Shown: piece by piece, positions 33,952 through 41,630 of the stretch
How positions within the stretch are numbered: position 1 is the first letter of the stretch
Layout of the letters: each line of letters begins with the position of its first letter
Source of the DNA: Micromonospora thermarum
Lineage (GTDB): Bacteria > Actinomycetota > Actinomycetes > Mycobacteriales > Micromonosporaceae
NCBI RefSeq assembly: GCF_012034245.1
Contig: NZ_JAATEO010000015.1
Span: 62,001-126,000, forward strand
Length of the DNA: 64,000 nt
Reading direction: 5' to 3'
The notes under the pieces: generated by a model
Told to the model about the DNA's origin: nothing
The model's database searches: none
The model's input: the letters and a program-made list of their open reading frames with translations, nothing else
Position numbers and translations under genes: made by a program

Positions 33952-34676
33952 CAGATCCCCCCGTCGACGTTGATGGTCTCGCCGTTGACGAAGCTCGCGC
34001 TGTCGCTGGCGAGGAACCGGACCACGGACGCGATCTCGTCGGCCTCGCCGAGGCGGCCGAGCGGGATCAGGTTCTTGTAGCGCTCCAGCACCGCCGGCGG
34101 CGTCTCGGCCTCGGTCTGCACCGGGCCGGGCGCGACGACGTTGACGCGGATGCCCTGCGGACCCAGCTCCTTCGCGAGCGAGCGGGTGAGCCCGATGAGG
34201 CCGGACTTGGCGGCGGTGTAGTGGGCGCGCAGCGGGATGCCGACGGTGGCCACCCGGGAGCCGACGTTGACCACCGACGCGCCCGCGCCGAGCAGCGGCA
34301 GCGCCGCCTGGATCACCCGCGCCGCGGCGGTGAGGTTGCTGTCGACGACCGACTTGAACTCGTCCAGCGGGAGCTTGGCGAACGGCACGTGGCTGATCAC
34401 GCCCGCGTTGTTGACCACCGCGTCGAGGCGCCCGAACCGCAGCCGGGCCTCCTCGATCAGCGCGGTGACGTCCTCGGCCTTGGTGACGTCGGCCCGGACC
34501 ACCTGGTGGGTGCCGGGGGTGGCCTTGAGTTCCTCGACGAGGCTGCCGACCGCCTCGCTCTCCGTCCGGTAGCAGGTCACGACGTCGGCTCCGGCGCGGG
34601 CGAAGGACAGCACGATCGCCCGCCCGATGCCCCGGCTGCCGCCGGTCACCAGCACTTTCTTCCCGGCAACGTCCAC
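33951..34676 (-). CDS. Ketoreductase of the SDR/FabG type
   Basis: This 241-aa SDR carries TGGSRGIG near residues 9-16, NNAGVISH, VVNVGSRVATVG and YTAAK with the C-terminal NGETINVDGGI. It resembles the operon mate at 32835, so the two probably reduce different carbonyls. The GTG at 34676 is chosen because AAGGAGA lies 6 nt upstream and the Rossmann start follows directly. Confidence 0.88.
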   Translation of the reverse strand: MDVAGKKVLVTGGSRGIGRAIVLSFARAGADVVTCYRTESEAVGSLVEELKATPGTHQVVRADVTKAEDVTALIEEARLRFGRLDAVVNNAGVISHVPFAKLPLDEFKSVVDSNLTAAARVIQAALPLLGAGASVVNVGSRVATVGIPLRAHYTAAKSGLIGLTRSLAKELGPQGIRVNVVAPGPVQTEAETPPAVLERYKNLIPLGRLGEADEIASVVRFLASDSASFVNGETINVDGGI

Positions 34677-34696
34677 GGTGTCTCCTTCCCAGGGGT

Positions 34697-35176
34697 TCAC
34701 GGACTCGCCGTGGTGGCGAGCAGCACCGCCACGGCGCTCACGTTCACGACGAACGCCAGCACGGCCAGCGCCGTGCGCAGCAGGTTCCAGTTCCGCCAGC
34801 GGACCCGCGGGTCCGCCAGCGCCCAGTCGGCGGGCGGGCGCTGCGGGTCCAGCGACATGACGTACCGGTTGATCGGCACGTTCTTGACGACCGAGATCAC
34901 CATCACCACCACCAGCAGGGCGCCGGCGGTGCCGAACAGCGTCCGGGCGGTGGCGTCGTCGGCGGTGGCGACGAGCACCAGGTCCAGGACGCAGGCCGTC
35001 GCGTTCAGCGCCGGCATCAGCGGGTCGTACCGCTTCCAGAGGAACTGCACGGTCCCCACGTACGTCTGGTACGGCACGGCCAGGGTCATCGGCGCCAGGC
35101 CGATGACCGTGGAGACCATCACCCCCACCGCCACGCCCTGGGCGACCAGGGCGACCGCCAGCAGCAGGGGTGTCAC
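34697..35176 (-). CDS. DUF1772 (anthrone oxygenase-like) membrane protein
   Basis: This 159-aa protein has four hydrophobic helices and the family pattern VPYQTYVGTVQFLWKRYDP, NVPINRYV and RWRNWN. Fungal DUF1772 members such as HypC oxidise anthrones to anthraquinones, and bacterial homologues lie in aromatic polyketide clusters. The GTG at 35176 lies 43 nt after the ACP stop. An anthrone-oxidising role here is inferred. Confidence 0.82.
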   Translation of the reverse strand: MTPLLLAVALVAQGVAVGVMVSTVIGLAPMTLAVPYQTYVGTVQFLWKRYDPLMPALNATACVLDLVLVATADDATARTLFGTAGALLVVVMVISVVKNVPINRYVMSLDPQRPPADWALADPRVRWRNWNLLRTALAVLAFVVNVSAVAVLLATTASP

Positions 35177-35219
35177 GTCGACCCACCCGGTCCGGGGCCG
35201 ACCGGCCGTACGGTCACCG

Positions 35220-35477
35220 TCACGGCACCACCGCGTGCCGGTTGACGTAGTCGACGAGGCGGGCCGGGGTGGTCAGCTCCGTCACGTCGTCCTCGCGGAC
35301 CTTCACCCCGTACTCCTGCTCGATGCGGGCCGTCAGCTCCAGCACCGCGAGCGAGTCGTACCCCAGGTCCTGGAACTCCAGGTCCCCGACGTCGCCGTCG
35401 AGGTCGACCGACTCGTCGACGCCGGCGCTCTCGCGCAGCAGACGCCGTACGTCATCGAGGTTGATCTTCGTCACCAC
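35220..35477 (-). CDS. Acyl carrier protein
   Basis: This 85-aa type II ACP has the phosphopantetheine site DLGYDSLAVLEL with Ser near residue 42. It carries the growing polyketide chain. Unusually, no KS-alpha or KS-beta gene is adjacent: its neighbours are DUF1772, ketoreductases, and ABM and SchA/CurD proteins. Tandem GTGs at 35477 and 35474 are possible starts after GGAAGGGG. It leads the operon that ends at 32449. Confidence 0.92.
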   Translation of the reverse strand: MVTKINLDDVRRLLRESAGVDESVDLDGDVGDLEFQDLGYDSLAVLELTARIEQEYGVKVREDDVTELTTPARLVDYVNRHAVVP

Positions 35478-35495
35478 TGACCCCTTCCCTGCCCG

Positions 35496-35516
35496 GCCGG
35501 CCCGGTCCGGGCCGGC
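35496..35516 (-). terminator. Hairpin between the exporter and ACP genes
   Basis: GCCGGCCCGG (35496-35505) and CCGGGCCGGC (35507-35516) form a near-perfect palindrome, 56 nt past the exporter stop and 20 nt before the ACP start. It may terminate the exporter transcript or shape the ACP leader. Confidence 0.5.
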
Positions 35517-35571
35517 TCCAAGGTTTTCGGCTGGACGTCGAGACTCCGTGGAGGCCCGCTCGGGCCGCCCG

Positions 35572-37125
35572 TCACTGCTGGCCCGCGGGGCGGGCGGCGC
35601 GCGGCGCGGGCACCGGCGCGGCCGGGCGCGGCGCGTCGTCCACGAACGGCGCGTTCAGCCGGCGGCGGAAGGCCACGAACAGGGCGCCGATCGCGAGCGC
35701 GACCACGGCGAGCGAGAGGTAGTACACCGGCCCGGAGACCACGTCGATCAGCGCGCCGACCTGGGCGCTCAGGCCGCCGCCCAACGCGGCGAAGAGCCAG
35801 TAGACCCCGATCGCCTGGCCCAGGAAGGCACGCGGGACGAGGTCCGCGATGGCGCTGATGCTCACCGCGGCCACCACGATCTCGCCCAGGGCGTGCAGCA
35901 GGTAGACCGAGAGCAGCCAGAGCGGCGACACCCGGTCGCCACCGGCCGCGAGCGCCGCCGCCGCCGTCATCACCAGGAAGCTCACGCCGGCCAGCAGCAG
36001 ACCGAAGGCGAACTTGTCGGGTACGGCGACCCGCGCGCCGAGCCGGGTCAGCTGCCAGGCGATCAGCGGCGCGAGCAGCAGCATGAACAGCGGGGTGGCG
36101 CCCTGCAGCCAACTCGCCGGGAACGTGAAGCCGAAGATGGTGCGGTCGGTGGAGTCCTTGGCGAACAACGTCAGCACCGAGCCGTCCTGCCCGGCCAGCA
36201 GCCAGAAGATGGTGGCGGCCAGCATCAGCCGCAGCATCACCGACAGGCGCCAGCGGTCGTTCCCGGTCAGCTCCGGGTTGCGGCGCAGCCGCCGGTACGC
36301 GCCCCACGGCGCGGCGATGAGCAGGAGGCCGACGATCCCGAGTGCGGCCTGCGGCGGGACCACCCCGGCGCTCAGGCCGACGACCAGCAGCAGCACGAGG
36401 ACGCCGACGACCGGCAGTAGGCGGTGCAGCAGCGCCCGGCGTTCGGCCGGCGACAGCGGGCGGGCCCGGTGGGCGCCCGCCGTGCCGAGGGCGCGCCGCC
36501 CCGCGGCCGTGGTGAAGACGCCGACCGCGACGACGGCGCCGATGGTGGCGAAGGCGAGCCGCCAGCTCACCCGCTCGCCGATCGCGCCGATCACCAGCGG
36601 CGCCAGCAGGCCGATCGCCTGGATGCCGACGAAGAACGCGGCCAGCGTGGCCTCGCGCCGCCCAGGGGTGCCGGCGAGCATGTTGACCAGCGCCTGGTGG
36701 TTGGGCTTGAACAGGCCGAAGCCGGCGGAGATGAACAGCAGGCCGATCAGGGTCAGCGGGGACGGCGGCAGCGCGAGGGTGAAGCAGCCGAGGGAGATCA
36801 GGGCGAGCCCGGCCACCATCGCGCGCTGCTGGCCCAGCACCCGGTCGGCGAGCCAGCCGCCGGGCAGCGCGAACATGAACGTGATGCCGATGAAGGCGCC
36901 GAACAGGGCGGCGCCGCTGCCCGCGCTCAGGCCCAGCCCGCCCTGGCCGGTCGGGGCGACCGCGTACAGCACCAGGATGGCCTGCATGCCGTAGAAGCCG
37001 AACCGTTCCCACAGCTCGGCCACGAACAGGCTGCGGAACCACCCGCTGGTGAACAGTCGGTCGGTCGGGTCGGTGCGGGGCGGCGGGACGGCCGCCGCGG
37101 CGGGGGACCTGGTCGTGTCCACCAT
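35572..37125 (-). CDS. POT/PTR2-type major facilitator transporter
   Basis: This 517-aa protein has about 12-14 membrane helices and the POT signature ELWERFGFYGMQAILVLY near residues 38-55. Most family members are proton-driven peptide importers. In a biosynthetic cluster, divergent from a PadR regulator, export of the product is more likely (inference). A very strong GGAGGTGA lies just upstream of the ATG at 37125. Confidence 0.9.
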   Translation of the reverse strand: MVDTTRSPAAAAVPPPRTDPTDRLFTSGWFRSLFVAELWERFGFYGMQAILVLYAVAPTGQGGLGLSAGSGAALFGAFIGITFMFALPGGWLADRVLGQQRAMVAGLALISLGCFTLALPPSPLTLIGLLFISAGFGLFKPNHQALVNMLAGTPGRREATLAAFFVGIQAIGLLAPLVIGAIGERVSWRLAFATIGAVVAVGVFTTAAGRRALGTAGAHRARPLSPAERRALLHRLLPVVGVLVLLLVVGLSAGVVPPQAALGIVGLLLIAAPWGAYRRLRRNPELTGNDRWRLSVMLRLMLAATIFWLLAGQDGSVLTLFAKDSTDRTIFGFTFPASWLQGATPLFMLLLAPLIAWQLTRLGARVAVPDKFAFGLLLAGVSFLVMTAAAALAAGGDRVSPLWLLSVYLLHALGEIVVAAVSISAIADLVPRAFLGQAIGVYWLFAALGGGLSAQVGALIDVVSGPVYYLSLAVVALAIGALFVAFRRRLNAPFVDDAPRPAAPVPAPRAARPAGQQ

Positions 37126-37396
37126 GGGAGGTCACCTCCGGCTCGGGGGCGAATGGGGTTTGGTGCCTGCGTCGAAGTCCCGGCGCGGCCGGGTGGTCAC
37201 TTCGAGTCCGGCCGTAGCGTCGGGCAGTGGTGTCGCGCCCGGATCGAGCGTCACTGGACCCGGGCTCGCGGGTCGTGGGCGCCGTCCGAACGCGGGCCGA
37301 GTGGTCGTCAGCGCCCTCCGGACGCGGGTCGAGCCGCCGTCGGCCGGCGGGCCCCAGACTCTCGATCACTGTCCGCATCCCGACGACCGCGAATGG

Positions 37397-37435
37397 TTGA
37401 CATCGAATGGTCGATCCTGGATAGTCGATATCGAC
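37397..37435 (+). promoter_or_regulatory. padR promoter overlapped by a palindromic operator
   Basis: TTGACA (37397-37402), a 17-bp spacer and GATAGT (37420-37425) form a good promoter. The perfect palindrome GTCGATATCGAC (37424-37435) covers the end of the -10 and the start site, an arrangement expected for autorepression. The rest of the 325-bp divergent region to the exporter is GC-rich, with an imperfect repeat of CGGACGCGGGTCGAG 41 bp apart. Confidence 0.65.
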
Positions 37436-37450
37436 CTTTAGGAGTGCTCA

Positions 37451-38047
37451 GTGGAGCGACGTCGTCGCGTGCCGAACCCGTTGGCGCTGGCCGTTCTCGC
37501 CTGGCTGCTCCTGGAGCCGATGCACCCGTACGAGCTGGGGCGCCGGCTCCAGCAGAGCGGCAAGGACCGGCACATCAAGTTCACCCGGAGTTCGCTCTAC
37601 ATGGTGGTCGAGCAGCTCACCAGGGCGGGCTTCATCGTCGAGCGGGAGACGGTGCGCGACGGCCAGCGGCCGGAACGCACGGTCTACGAGATCACCGACG
37701 AGGGGCGTCACGAGTTCCACGACTGGCTGCGCGCACTGCTGGCGCAGCCGCGGGAGGAGTACCCGCACTTCGCTGTCGCGCTGTCGCTTCTGAGCCTGCT
37801 CCCACCCGACGACGTCGTCGAGGTGCTGCGGAAGCGGCTGGCGGCGCTGGGCGTCAAGATCGACGAGAGTCGCGCCGCCACCGACGAGGCCCTCGCCCGG
37901 GGCGTCGAGTGGTACTTCCTCGTCGAGGAACGGTACGCACTCGCGCTGATGGAGGCGGAGAGCGCGTTCGTCACCGAGCTGATCCAGTCGCTCACCGCGC
38001 CGGGCTACGTGAAGTCCTGGCAGGAAGCCATGGGGAGCCGTGCATGA
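37451..38047 (+). CDS. PadR-family transcriptional regulator
   Basis: This 198-aa winged-helix regulator has PLALAVLAWLLLEPMHPYEL at the start, FTRSSLYMVVEQLTRAGFI with ITDEGRHE as the wing, and a helical C-terminal dimer domain. PadR proteins often bind a drug-like ligand and derepress a pump or modifying enzyme; here the divergent exporter and the downstream flavin monooxygenase are likely targets. AGGAG precedes the GTG. Its last codons overlap a short vestigial ATGA start at 38044. Confidence 0.92.
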   Translation: MERRRRVPNPLALAVLAWLLLEPMHPYELGRRLQQSGKDRHIKFTRSSLYMVVEQLTRAGFIVERETVRDGQRPERTVYEITDEGRHEFHDWLRALLAQPREEYPHFAVALSLLSLLPPDDVVEVLRKRLAALGVKIDESRAATDEALARGVEWYFLVEERYALALMEAESAFVTELIQSLTAPGYVKSWQEAMGSRA

Positions 38048-38133
38048 CCGCCGCGCCCAGTGGCCGGTGGTCGCAGGCGCTCCGCTGTGACACCTCTATG
38101 ACGTCATCCAGACGTCAAAATGTCCTTGACTGA
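38044..38133 (+). pseudogene. Vestigial 29-codon monooxygenase start
   Basis: An ATG overlapping the PadR stop begins MTAAPSGRWSQA and stops at 38131. The real monooxygenase at 38233 begins MTAAKRALVIGG after an equivalent ATGA junction. This therefore looks like the stump left when a promoter-bearing segment separated padR from the monooxygenase gene. Confidence 0.45.
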
Positions 38134-38161
38134 CGTCACGCCTGATGTCATCGTGAGGTCA
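38099..38161 (+). promoter_or_regulatory. Five-box TGACGTCA operator array with promoter, copy 1
   Basis: TGACGTCA-type boxes start at 38099, 38110, 38131, 38143 and 38154, spaced 11, 21, 12 and 11 bp. A -35-like TTGACT lies at 38126. The same five-box array with nearly the same spacing lies before the RHH gene at 39519. Ribbon-helix-helix proteins such as MetJ bind tandem 8-bp boxes of just this kind (AGACGTCT). The RHH protein at 39580 is the likely binder. Confidence 0.7.
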
Positions 38162-38182
38162 CGCACCGAATCCAGTCGTTTC

Positions 38183-38236
38183 ACAGCGCCGGGTCACCTG
38201 AAGTCCTGGCCGGAGACCATGGGGAGTCGTACATGA
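38183..38236 (+). pseudogene. Duplicated PadR C-terminal tail
   Basis: This stretch encodes TAPGHLKSWPETMGSRT and a stop, closely matching the true PadR end TAPGYVKSWQEAMGSRA (37994-38047). Its TGA overlaps the monooxygenase ATG as ATGA, as in the first copy. It is the tail of a second padR gene or a diverged duplication. Confidence 0.75.
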
Positions 38237-39456
38237 CAGCCGCAAAGAGGGCGCTGGTCATCGGGGGTGGCGTCGCCGGCCCGGTCGCCGCGATGGCGCT
38301 GCGCAAGGCCGGCATCGAGGCAACGGTCTACGAGGCTTACCCCTCGGTGGCCGACGGCATCGGTGTCACACTGACGCTCGCCCCCAACGGGGTGGAGGCG
38401 ATGCGCCTGGTGGGCGCCGACGACGCCGTACGGTCCATCGGTCTTCCGATGAACCGCACGGTGGTCAGCGACGGCTACGGGGTCCGCATCGGCGAGTTCC
38501 CGCACGTCTCGGTCCAGCCGACCACGCTCGGCGTCTGGCGGGACGAGCTGTCCCGGGTGCTGCACGAGCGCGCGGAGGCGCAGGGCGTACGCATCGAGTA
38601 CGGCAAGCGCCTGGTCGACGCCAAGGAGACCGCGGACGGGGTCGTGGCCCACTTCGAGGACGGCACCACCGCCACCGGCGACGTGCTGGTCGGCTGCGAC
38701 GGCGTGCGGTCGCGGGTGCGGACGCTGATCGACCCGAACGCGCCGCGCCCCACGGTGATGCCGCTGCTCAACTTCGGCGCCGCCGCCGACTACGCGGTGC
38801 CGGACGCCGACCCGGACTCGATGTACTTCGTCTTCGGCAAGAAGGCGTTCTTCGGGTACTGGGTCCAGCCCGACGGCCGGACGGCGTGGTTCGCCAACGT
38901 GCCGGACAAGCGCCCGATGACGTTCGCGAAGGCCAACGAGATCTCGGCGTCGCAGTGGCTGCGCGAGTTGCGCGCGACCTTCGCCGACGACGTGCCGGCC
39001 CGCCAGGTTGTCGAGCACACCAGCCCGGAGGCCCTGGTCGCGATCGGGTCGATCGAGAGCATGCCGTCGCTCCCGCACTGGTACCGAGGCCGCATGGTGC
39101 TGGTCGGCGACGCGGTGCACGCGCCGTCGCCCAGTTCCGGCCAGGGCGCGTCGATGGCCACCGAGAGCGCCGTCCAGGTGGCCCGCTGCCTGCGGGACTT
39201 CGAGGATCTGCCGAGCGCCTTCGCCGCGTACGAGAAGCTGCGCCGCGAGCGGGTCGAGAAGATCATCCTGCGGGGCAAGCGCACCACGAACAGCAAGACG
39301 GTCGGCCCGTTCGCCAAGACGATGATGCGGATCATGATGCCGCTCGCGCTGAAGACCTTCCTCAACCCGGAGAAGACCCTCGGCCCCGAGCAGCGTTACC
39401 GCATCGACTGGGACGCCCCGGTGACGTCGGAGGTGCAGGTGCCCGTCCGGGCTTGA
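38233..39456 (+). CDS. FAD-dependent monooxygenase (TetX-like group)
   Basis: This 407-aa PHBH-fold flavoprotein has ALVIGGGVAGPVAAMALRKA near residues 6-25, GCDGVRSRVR, and GDAVHAPSPSSGQGASMATE near 293. Similar enzymes act in tailoring or inactivate polyketide drugs, and those behind PadR regulators are often inducible self-protection enzymes. It begins at an ATGA overlap with a duplicated PadR tail, downstream of an RHH-type operator array, so it may answer to both regulators. Confidence 0.88.
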   Translation: MTAAKRALVIGGGVAGPVAAMALRKAGIEATVYEAYPSVADGIGVTLTLAPNGVEAMRLVGADDAVRSIGLPMNRTVVSDGYGVRIGEFPHVSVQPTTLGVWRDELSRVLHERAEAQGVRIEYGKRLVDAKETADGVVAHFEDGTTATGDVLVGCDGVRSRVRTLIDPNAPRPTVMPLLNFGAAADYAVPDADPDSMYFVFGKKAFFGYWVQPDGRTAWFANVPDKRPMTFAKANEISASQWLRELRATFADDVPARQVVEHTSPEALVAIGSIESMPSLPHWYRGRMVLVGDAVHAPSPSSGQGASMATESAVQVARCLRDFEDLPSAFAAYEKLRRERVEKIILRGKRTTNSKTVGPFAKTMMRIMMPLALKTFLNPEKTLGPEQRYRIDWDAPVTSEVQVPVRA

Positions 39457-39518
39457 GGGGCATGAAGCGTGGGGCGGTCGGACTGGCGGGGCCCGGCCGC
39501 CCCCGTTCGTATCCGGCA

Positions 39519-39580
39519 TGACGTCATTCTGACGTCAGAAACCCTTGACTGACGCCACGCATGACGTCATCATGGTGTCA
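39519..39580 (+). promoter_or_regulatory. Five-box TGACGTCA operator array with leaderless promoter, copy 2
   Basis: Boxes start at 39519, 39530, 39550, 39562 and 39573 (spacing 11, 20, 12, 11). TTGACT (39545-39550), a 17-bp spacer and CATCAT (39568-39573) place the transcription start at the ATG of 39580, so the mRNA is probably leaderless. Boxes cover the whole promoter, fitting autorepression by the RHH product. Confidence 0.75.
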
Positions 39581-40053
39581 TGAACCTCGCACCGTACCTC
39601 GCCGATCTCGACGCCGCCCTCGCCCGCACGGCGGCCGCCGGGGACGACGAGACCCGCCGCACCGCCGCGCTGCTGGCCGCCGCGCTCGAACCCGCGGCCC
39701 GGCTGGCACTGCTCACCGCCCTGTCCGATTTCGCCGCCGAGGTCACCGACCGGCTGGCGGGGCCGGTCGTCGAGGTCCGGCTCGACGGCCGCGACGCTGC
39801 CGTCGTCGTCACCGATCTTCCGGAACCCGAGGAGTCCGCCACCGAGCCGCCGGTGCTGGAGGCGTCGGGGGAGACCAGCCGCGTCACCCTGCGGCTGCCC
39901 GAGGAACTGAAGGTCCGGGCGGAGGAGGCCGCCGGCGCGCAGGGCGTCTCGCTCAACACCTGGCTCGTCCGGTCCGTGCAGGAGTCGCTGGAGCGGCGCG
40001 GCCGCCGGTCCGGCCTCGTCCGAAGCCGGATCAGCGGCTGGGTCGTCGGCTGA
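39580..40053 (+). CDS. Ribbon-helix-helix (HicB/CopG-like) DNA-binding protein
   Basis: This 157-aa protein has an N-terminal helical domain (residues about 1-85) and a C-terminal RHH motif near 106-140: SRVTLRLPEELKVRAEEAAG and QGVSLNTWLVRSV. Such proteins are often labelled HicB-like although no HicA toxin is here. It precedes a DUF4097 gene, a pairing I recall from many actinobacteria. It is the obvious candidate to bind the TGACGTCA arrays at its own promoter and at 38099. Confidence 0.85.
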   Translation: MNLAPYLADLDAALARTAAAGDDETRRTAALLAAALEPAARLALLTALSDFAAEVTDRLAGPVVEVRLDGRDAAVVVTDLPEPEESATEPPVLEASGETSRVTLRLPEELKVRAEEAAGAQGVSLNTWLVRSVQESLERRGRRSGLVRSRISGWVVG

Positions 40054-40121
40054 CCCGCACAACCACCGTCCCACCGACCACGCGGTGCACCCGCGCCGCC
40101 TCGACGAAGGAAGGGTCCGCG

Positions 40122-40937
40122 ATGGCTGACATCGACTCCACCGTCCGCATCGAATCGTTCAACTGCCCCGAGCCGGCCGACATCCAGGTCCACCTCAGCG
40201 CTGGCGAGGCCCTGGTCGAGCTGGTGGAGACCGACGCCGTCACCGTCGCGGTGTCGCCGGCGTCCGGTTCCACACCGGCCGACGCGATCGCCGACGTCCT
40301 GCGTGGCACGACGGTCCACTTCACCCGGGGCCGGCTGGTCGTGCAGCCGCCCCGCCGGCGGCTGCGGCCGGTGCCGGTACGCGTCGTCGTCCGGGCCCGG
40401 CCGGGCTCGAAGATCCAGCTGACCGGCAGCGACGCCCAGTTCACCGTCAGCGGGCGGGCCGGCTCACTCGAGCTCCAGTCGAGCGGCGGCGGCCTCACCG
40501 CCGACCGGGTCGACGGCAAGTGCAAGATCCGGAACGGGGACGGGTCGCTCCGGCTCGCCGAGAGTGGCGGCCAGCTCGACGCCCGCATCGGGCAGGGGCA
40601 TGTCGAGATCGGCCGGATCAGCGGCGGCGGCGCCCGGCTCACCACGGGCGCCGGCACCGTGAGCATCGGCACCGTCGAGGCCGACCTGTCCCTCACCACC
40701 GGGGCCAACCGCATCGCCATCGCCGAGGCGGTCACCGGCCGGATCCAGGTCCGCACCGGGCCGGGCTCCATTCGCGTGGGCGTCCGCCCGGGCGTCACCG
40801 CCCGCGTCGACCTGTCCAGCCGCAGCGGTACGGCCCGCAGCGACCTGCCGGTCAGCCAGACCGCGAGCGGTAACTCGGCCCTGCGGATCGAGGCGGCCAG
40901 CACGAGCGGCGACGTTCTGGTGACCACGGCCTCCTGA
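40122..40937 (+). CDS. DUF4097 beta-strand repeat protein
   Basis: This 271-aa protein is built of short beta-repeats rich in G, S and D (VSGRAGSLELQSSGGGLTAD, then SLRLAESGGQL), as in the DUF4097/DUF4098 beta-solenoid family. No signal peptide or membrane helix is visible, so it is probably cytoplasmic. It starts 68 nt after the RHH gene behind GAAGGAAGG and is presumably cotranscribed. The function of the family is unknown. Confidence 0.85.
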   Translation: MADIDSTVRIESFNCPEPADIQVHLSAGEALVELVETDAVTVAVSPASGSTPADAIADVLRGTTVHFTRGRLVVQPPRRRLRPVPVRVVVRARPGSKIQLTGSDAQFTVSGRAGSLELQSSGGGLTADRVDGKCKIRNGDGSLRLAESGGQLDARIGQGHVEIGRISGGGARLTTGAGTVSIGTVEADLSLTTGANRIAIAEAVTGRIQVRTGPGSIRVGVRPGVTARVDLSSRSGTARSDLPVSQTASGNSALRIEAASTSGDVLVTTAS

Positions 40938-40955
40938 CCGGATCCCGGACACGGG

Positions 40956-40987
40956 CGCGCCGGCCACCGTCGCAGGTGGCCGGCGCG
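40956..40987. terminator. Hairpin terminator after the DUF4097 gene
   Basis: CGCGCCGGCCACC (40956-40968) pairs with GGTGGCCGGCGCG (40975-40987) across a 6-nt loop, between convergent genes. Confidence 0.8.
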
Positions 40988-41009
40988 TCCCGCGTGGCAG
41001 GGGGTCGAA

Positions 41010-41252
41010 TCAGAGCGGCGGGGCGATGTCGCGACGCTCCTCCACCCGCCGGTACTCGACCGGCTCGTCGCTGGTGCTGACGACCGTCCGCCGGCGGCCC
41101 CACACGAGCGTCGTCATGATCAGGCCGAGCACGCCGGCGGCCATCAGGATCCAGCCGACCACGTCGAGGTCGATGCCGGCGAGCGTGGCGTCCAGGGCGA
41201 AGGTCAGGATCGCGCCGAGCGCGAGCAGGAAGATGCTGGTGCCGATACCCAC
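41010..41252 (-). CDS. DUF6458-like small membrane protein
   Basis: This 80-aa protein has two hydrophobic helices (GIGTSIFLLALGAILTFAL and VVGWILMAAGVLGLIMTTLV) and a polar C-terminal tail. The pattern matches a conserved actinobacterial small membrane family. AGGAGG precedes the GTG at 41252. The function is unknown; it is a chromosomal housekeeping-type gene beside tRNA genes. Confidence 0.8.
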   Translation of the reverse strand: MGIGTSIFLLALGAILTFALDATLAGIDLDVVGWILMAAGVLGLIMTTLVWGRRRTVVSTSDEPVEYRRVEERRDIAPPL

Positions 41253-41403
41253 GACAGCCTCCTTCTTCGGGATGTGGTGTGCTGTCGACCGGGTTCTGTA
41301 CCCAGGGCGCGACCTGCGCAACCACGCCGGGAACGGGGTGGCCGCCGGGCGATCTTGGTGGTCGGGTAGAGTGGAGCCCGTCGCCGGGGATATCCGGCGG
41401 CAC

Positions 41404-41476
41404 GCGGACGTAGCGCAGCTGGTAGCGCATCACCTTGCCAAGGTGAGGGTCGCGGGTTCGAATCCCGTCGTCCGCT
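41404..41476 (+). tRNA. tRNA-Gly (GCC)
   Basis: A 73-nt cloverleaf has acceptor GCGGACG/CGTCCGC, D-arm AGCGCAGCTGGTAGCGC, anticodon loop TTGCCAA and T-arm GGGTTCGAATCCC. CCA is not encoded. Confidence 0.97.
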
Positions 41477-41519
41477 CGCGAACCGCCCACCCGCTGAGCC
41501 GGGTCGGGATGGGCGCCAC

Positions 41520-41594
41520 GGGCGATTGGCGCAGTGGGAGCGCGCTTCCTTGACACGGAAGAGGTCACTGGTTCAAACCCAGTATCGCCCACCA
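41520..41594 (+). tRNA. tRNA-Val (GAC)
   Basis: A cloverleaf has acceptor GGGCGAT/ATCGCCC, anticodon stem CTTCC/GGAAG with loop TTGACAC (anticodon GAC), T-loop GGTTCAAACC and an encoded CCA at 41592-41594. It lies 43 nt after tRNA-Gly and is probably cotranscribed. Confidence 0.97.
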
Positions 41595-41603
41595 CGATCA
41601 TGA

Positions 41604-41628
41604 AACGGCCGCGCTGTGCGCGGCCGTT
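41604..41628. terminator. Hairpin terminator after the tRNA pair
   Basis: AACGGCCGCGC (41604-41614) pairs with GCGCGGCCGTT (41618-41628) over a 3-nt loop. It lies directly before the convergent stop of the LuxR-type regulator. Confidence 0.85.
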
Positions 41629-41630
41629 CG

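Noticed and set aside
39580..40053. HicBA toxin-antitoxin system
   Set aside because: The RHH domain is HicB-like, but no HicA-type small toxin is adjacent. The partner is a DUF4097 protein.
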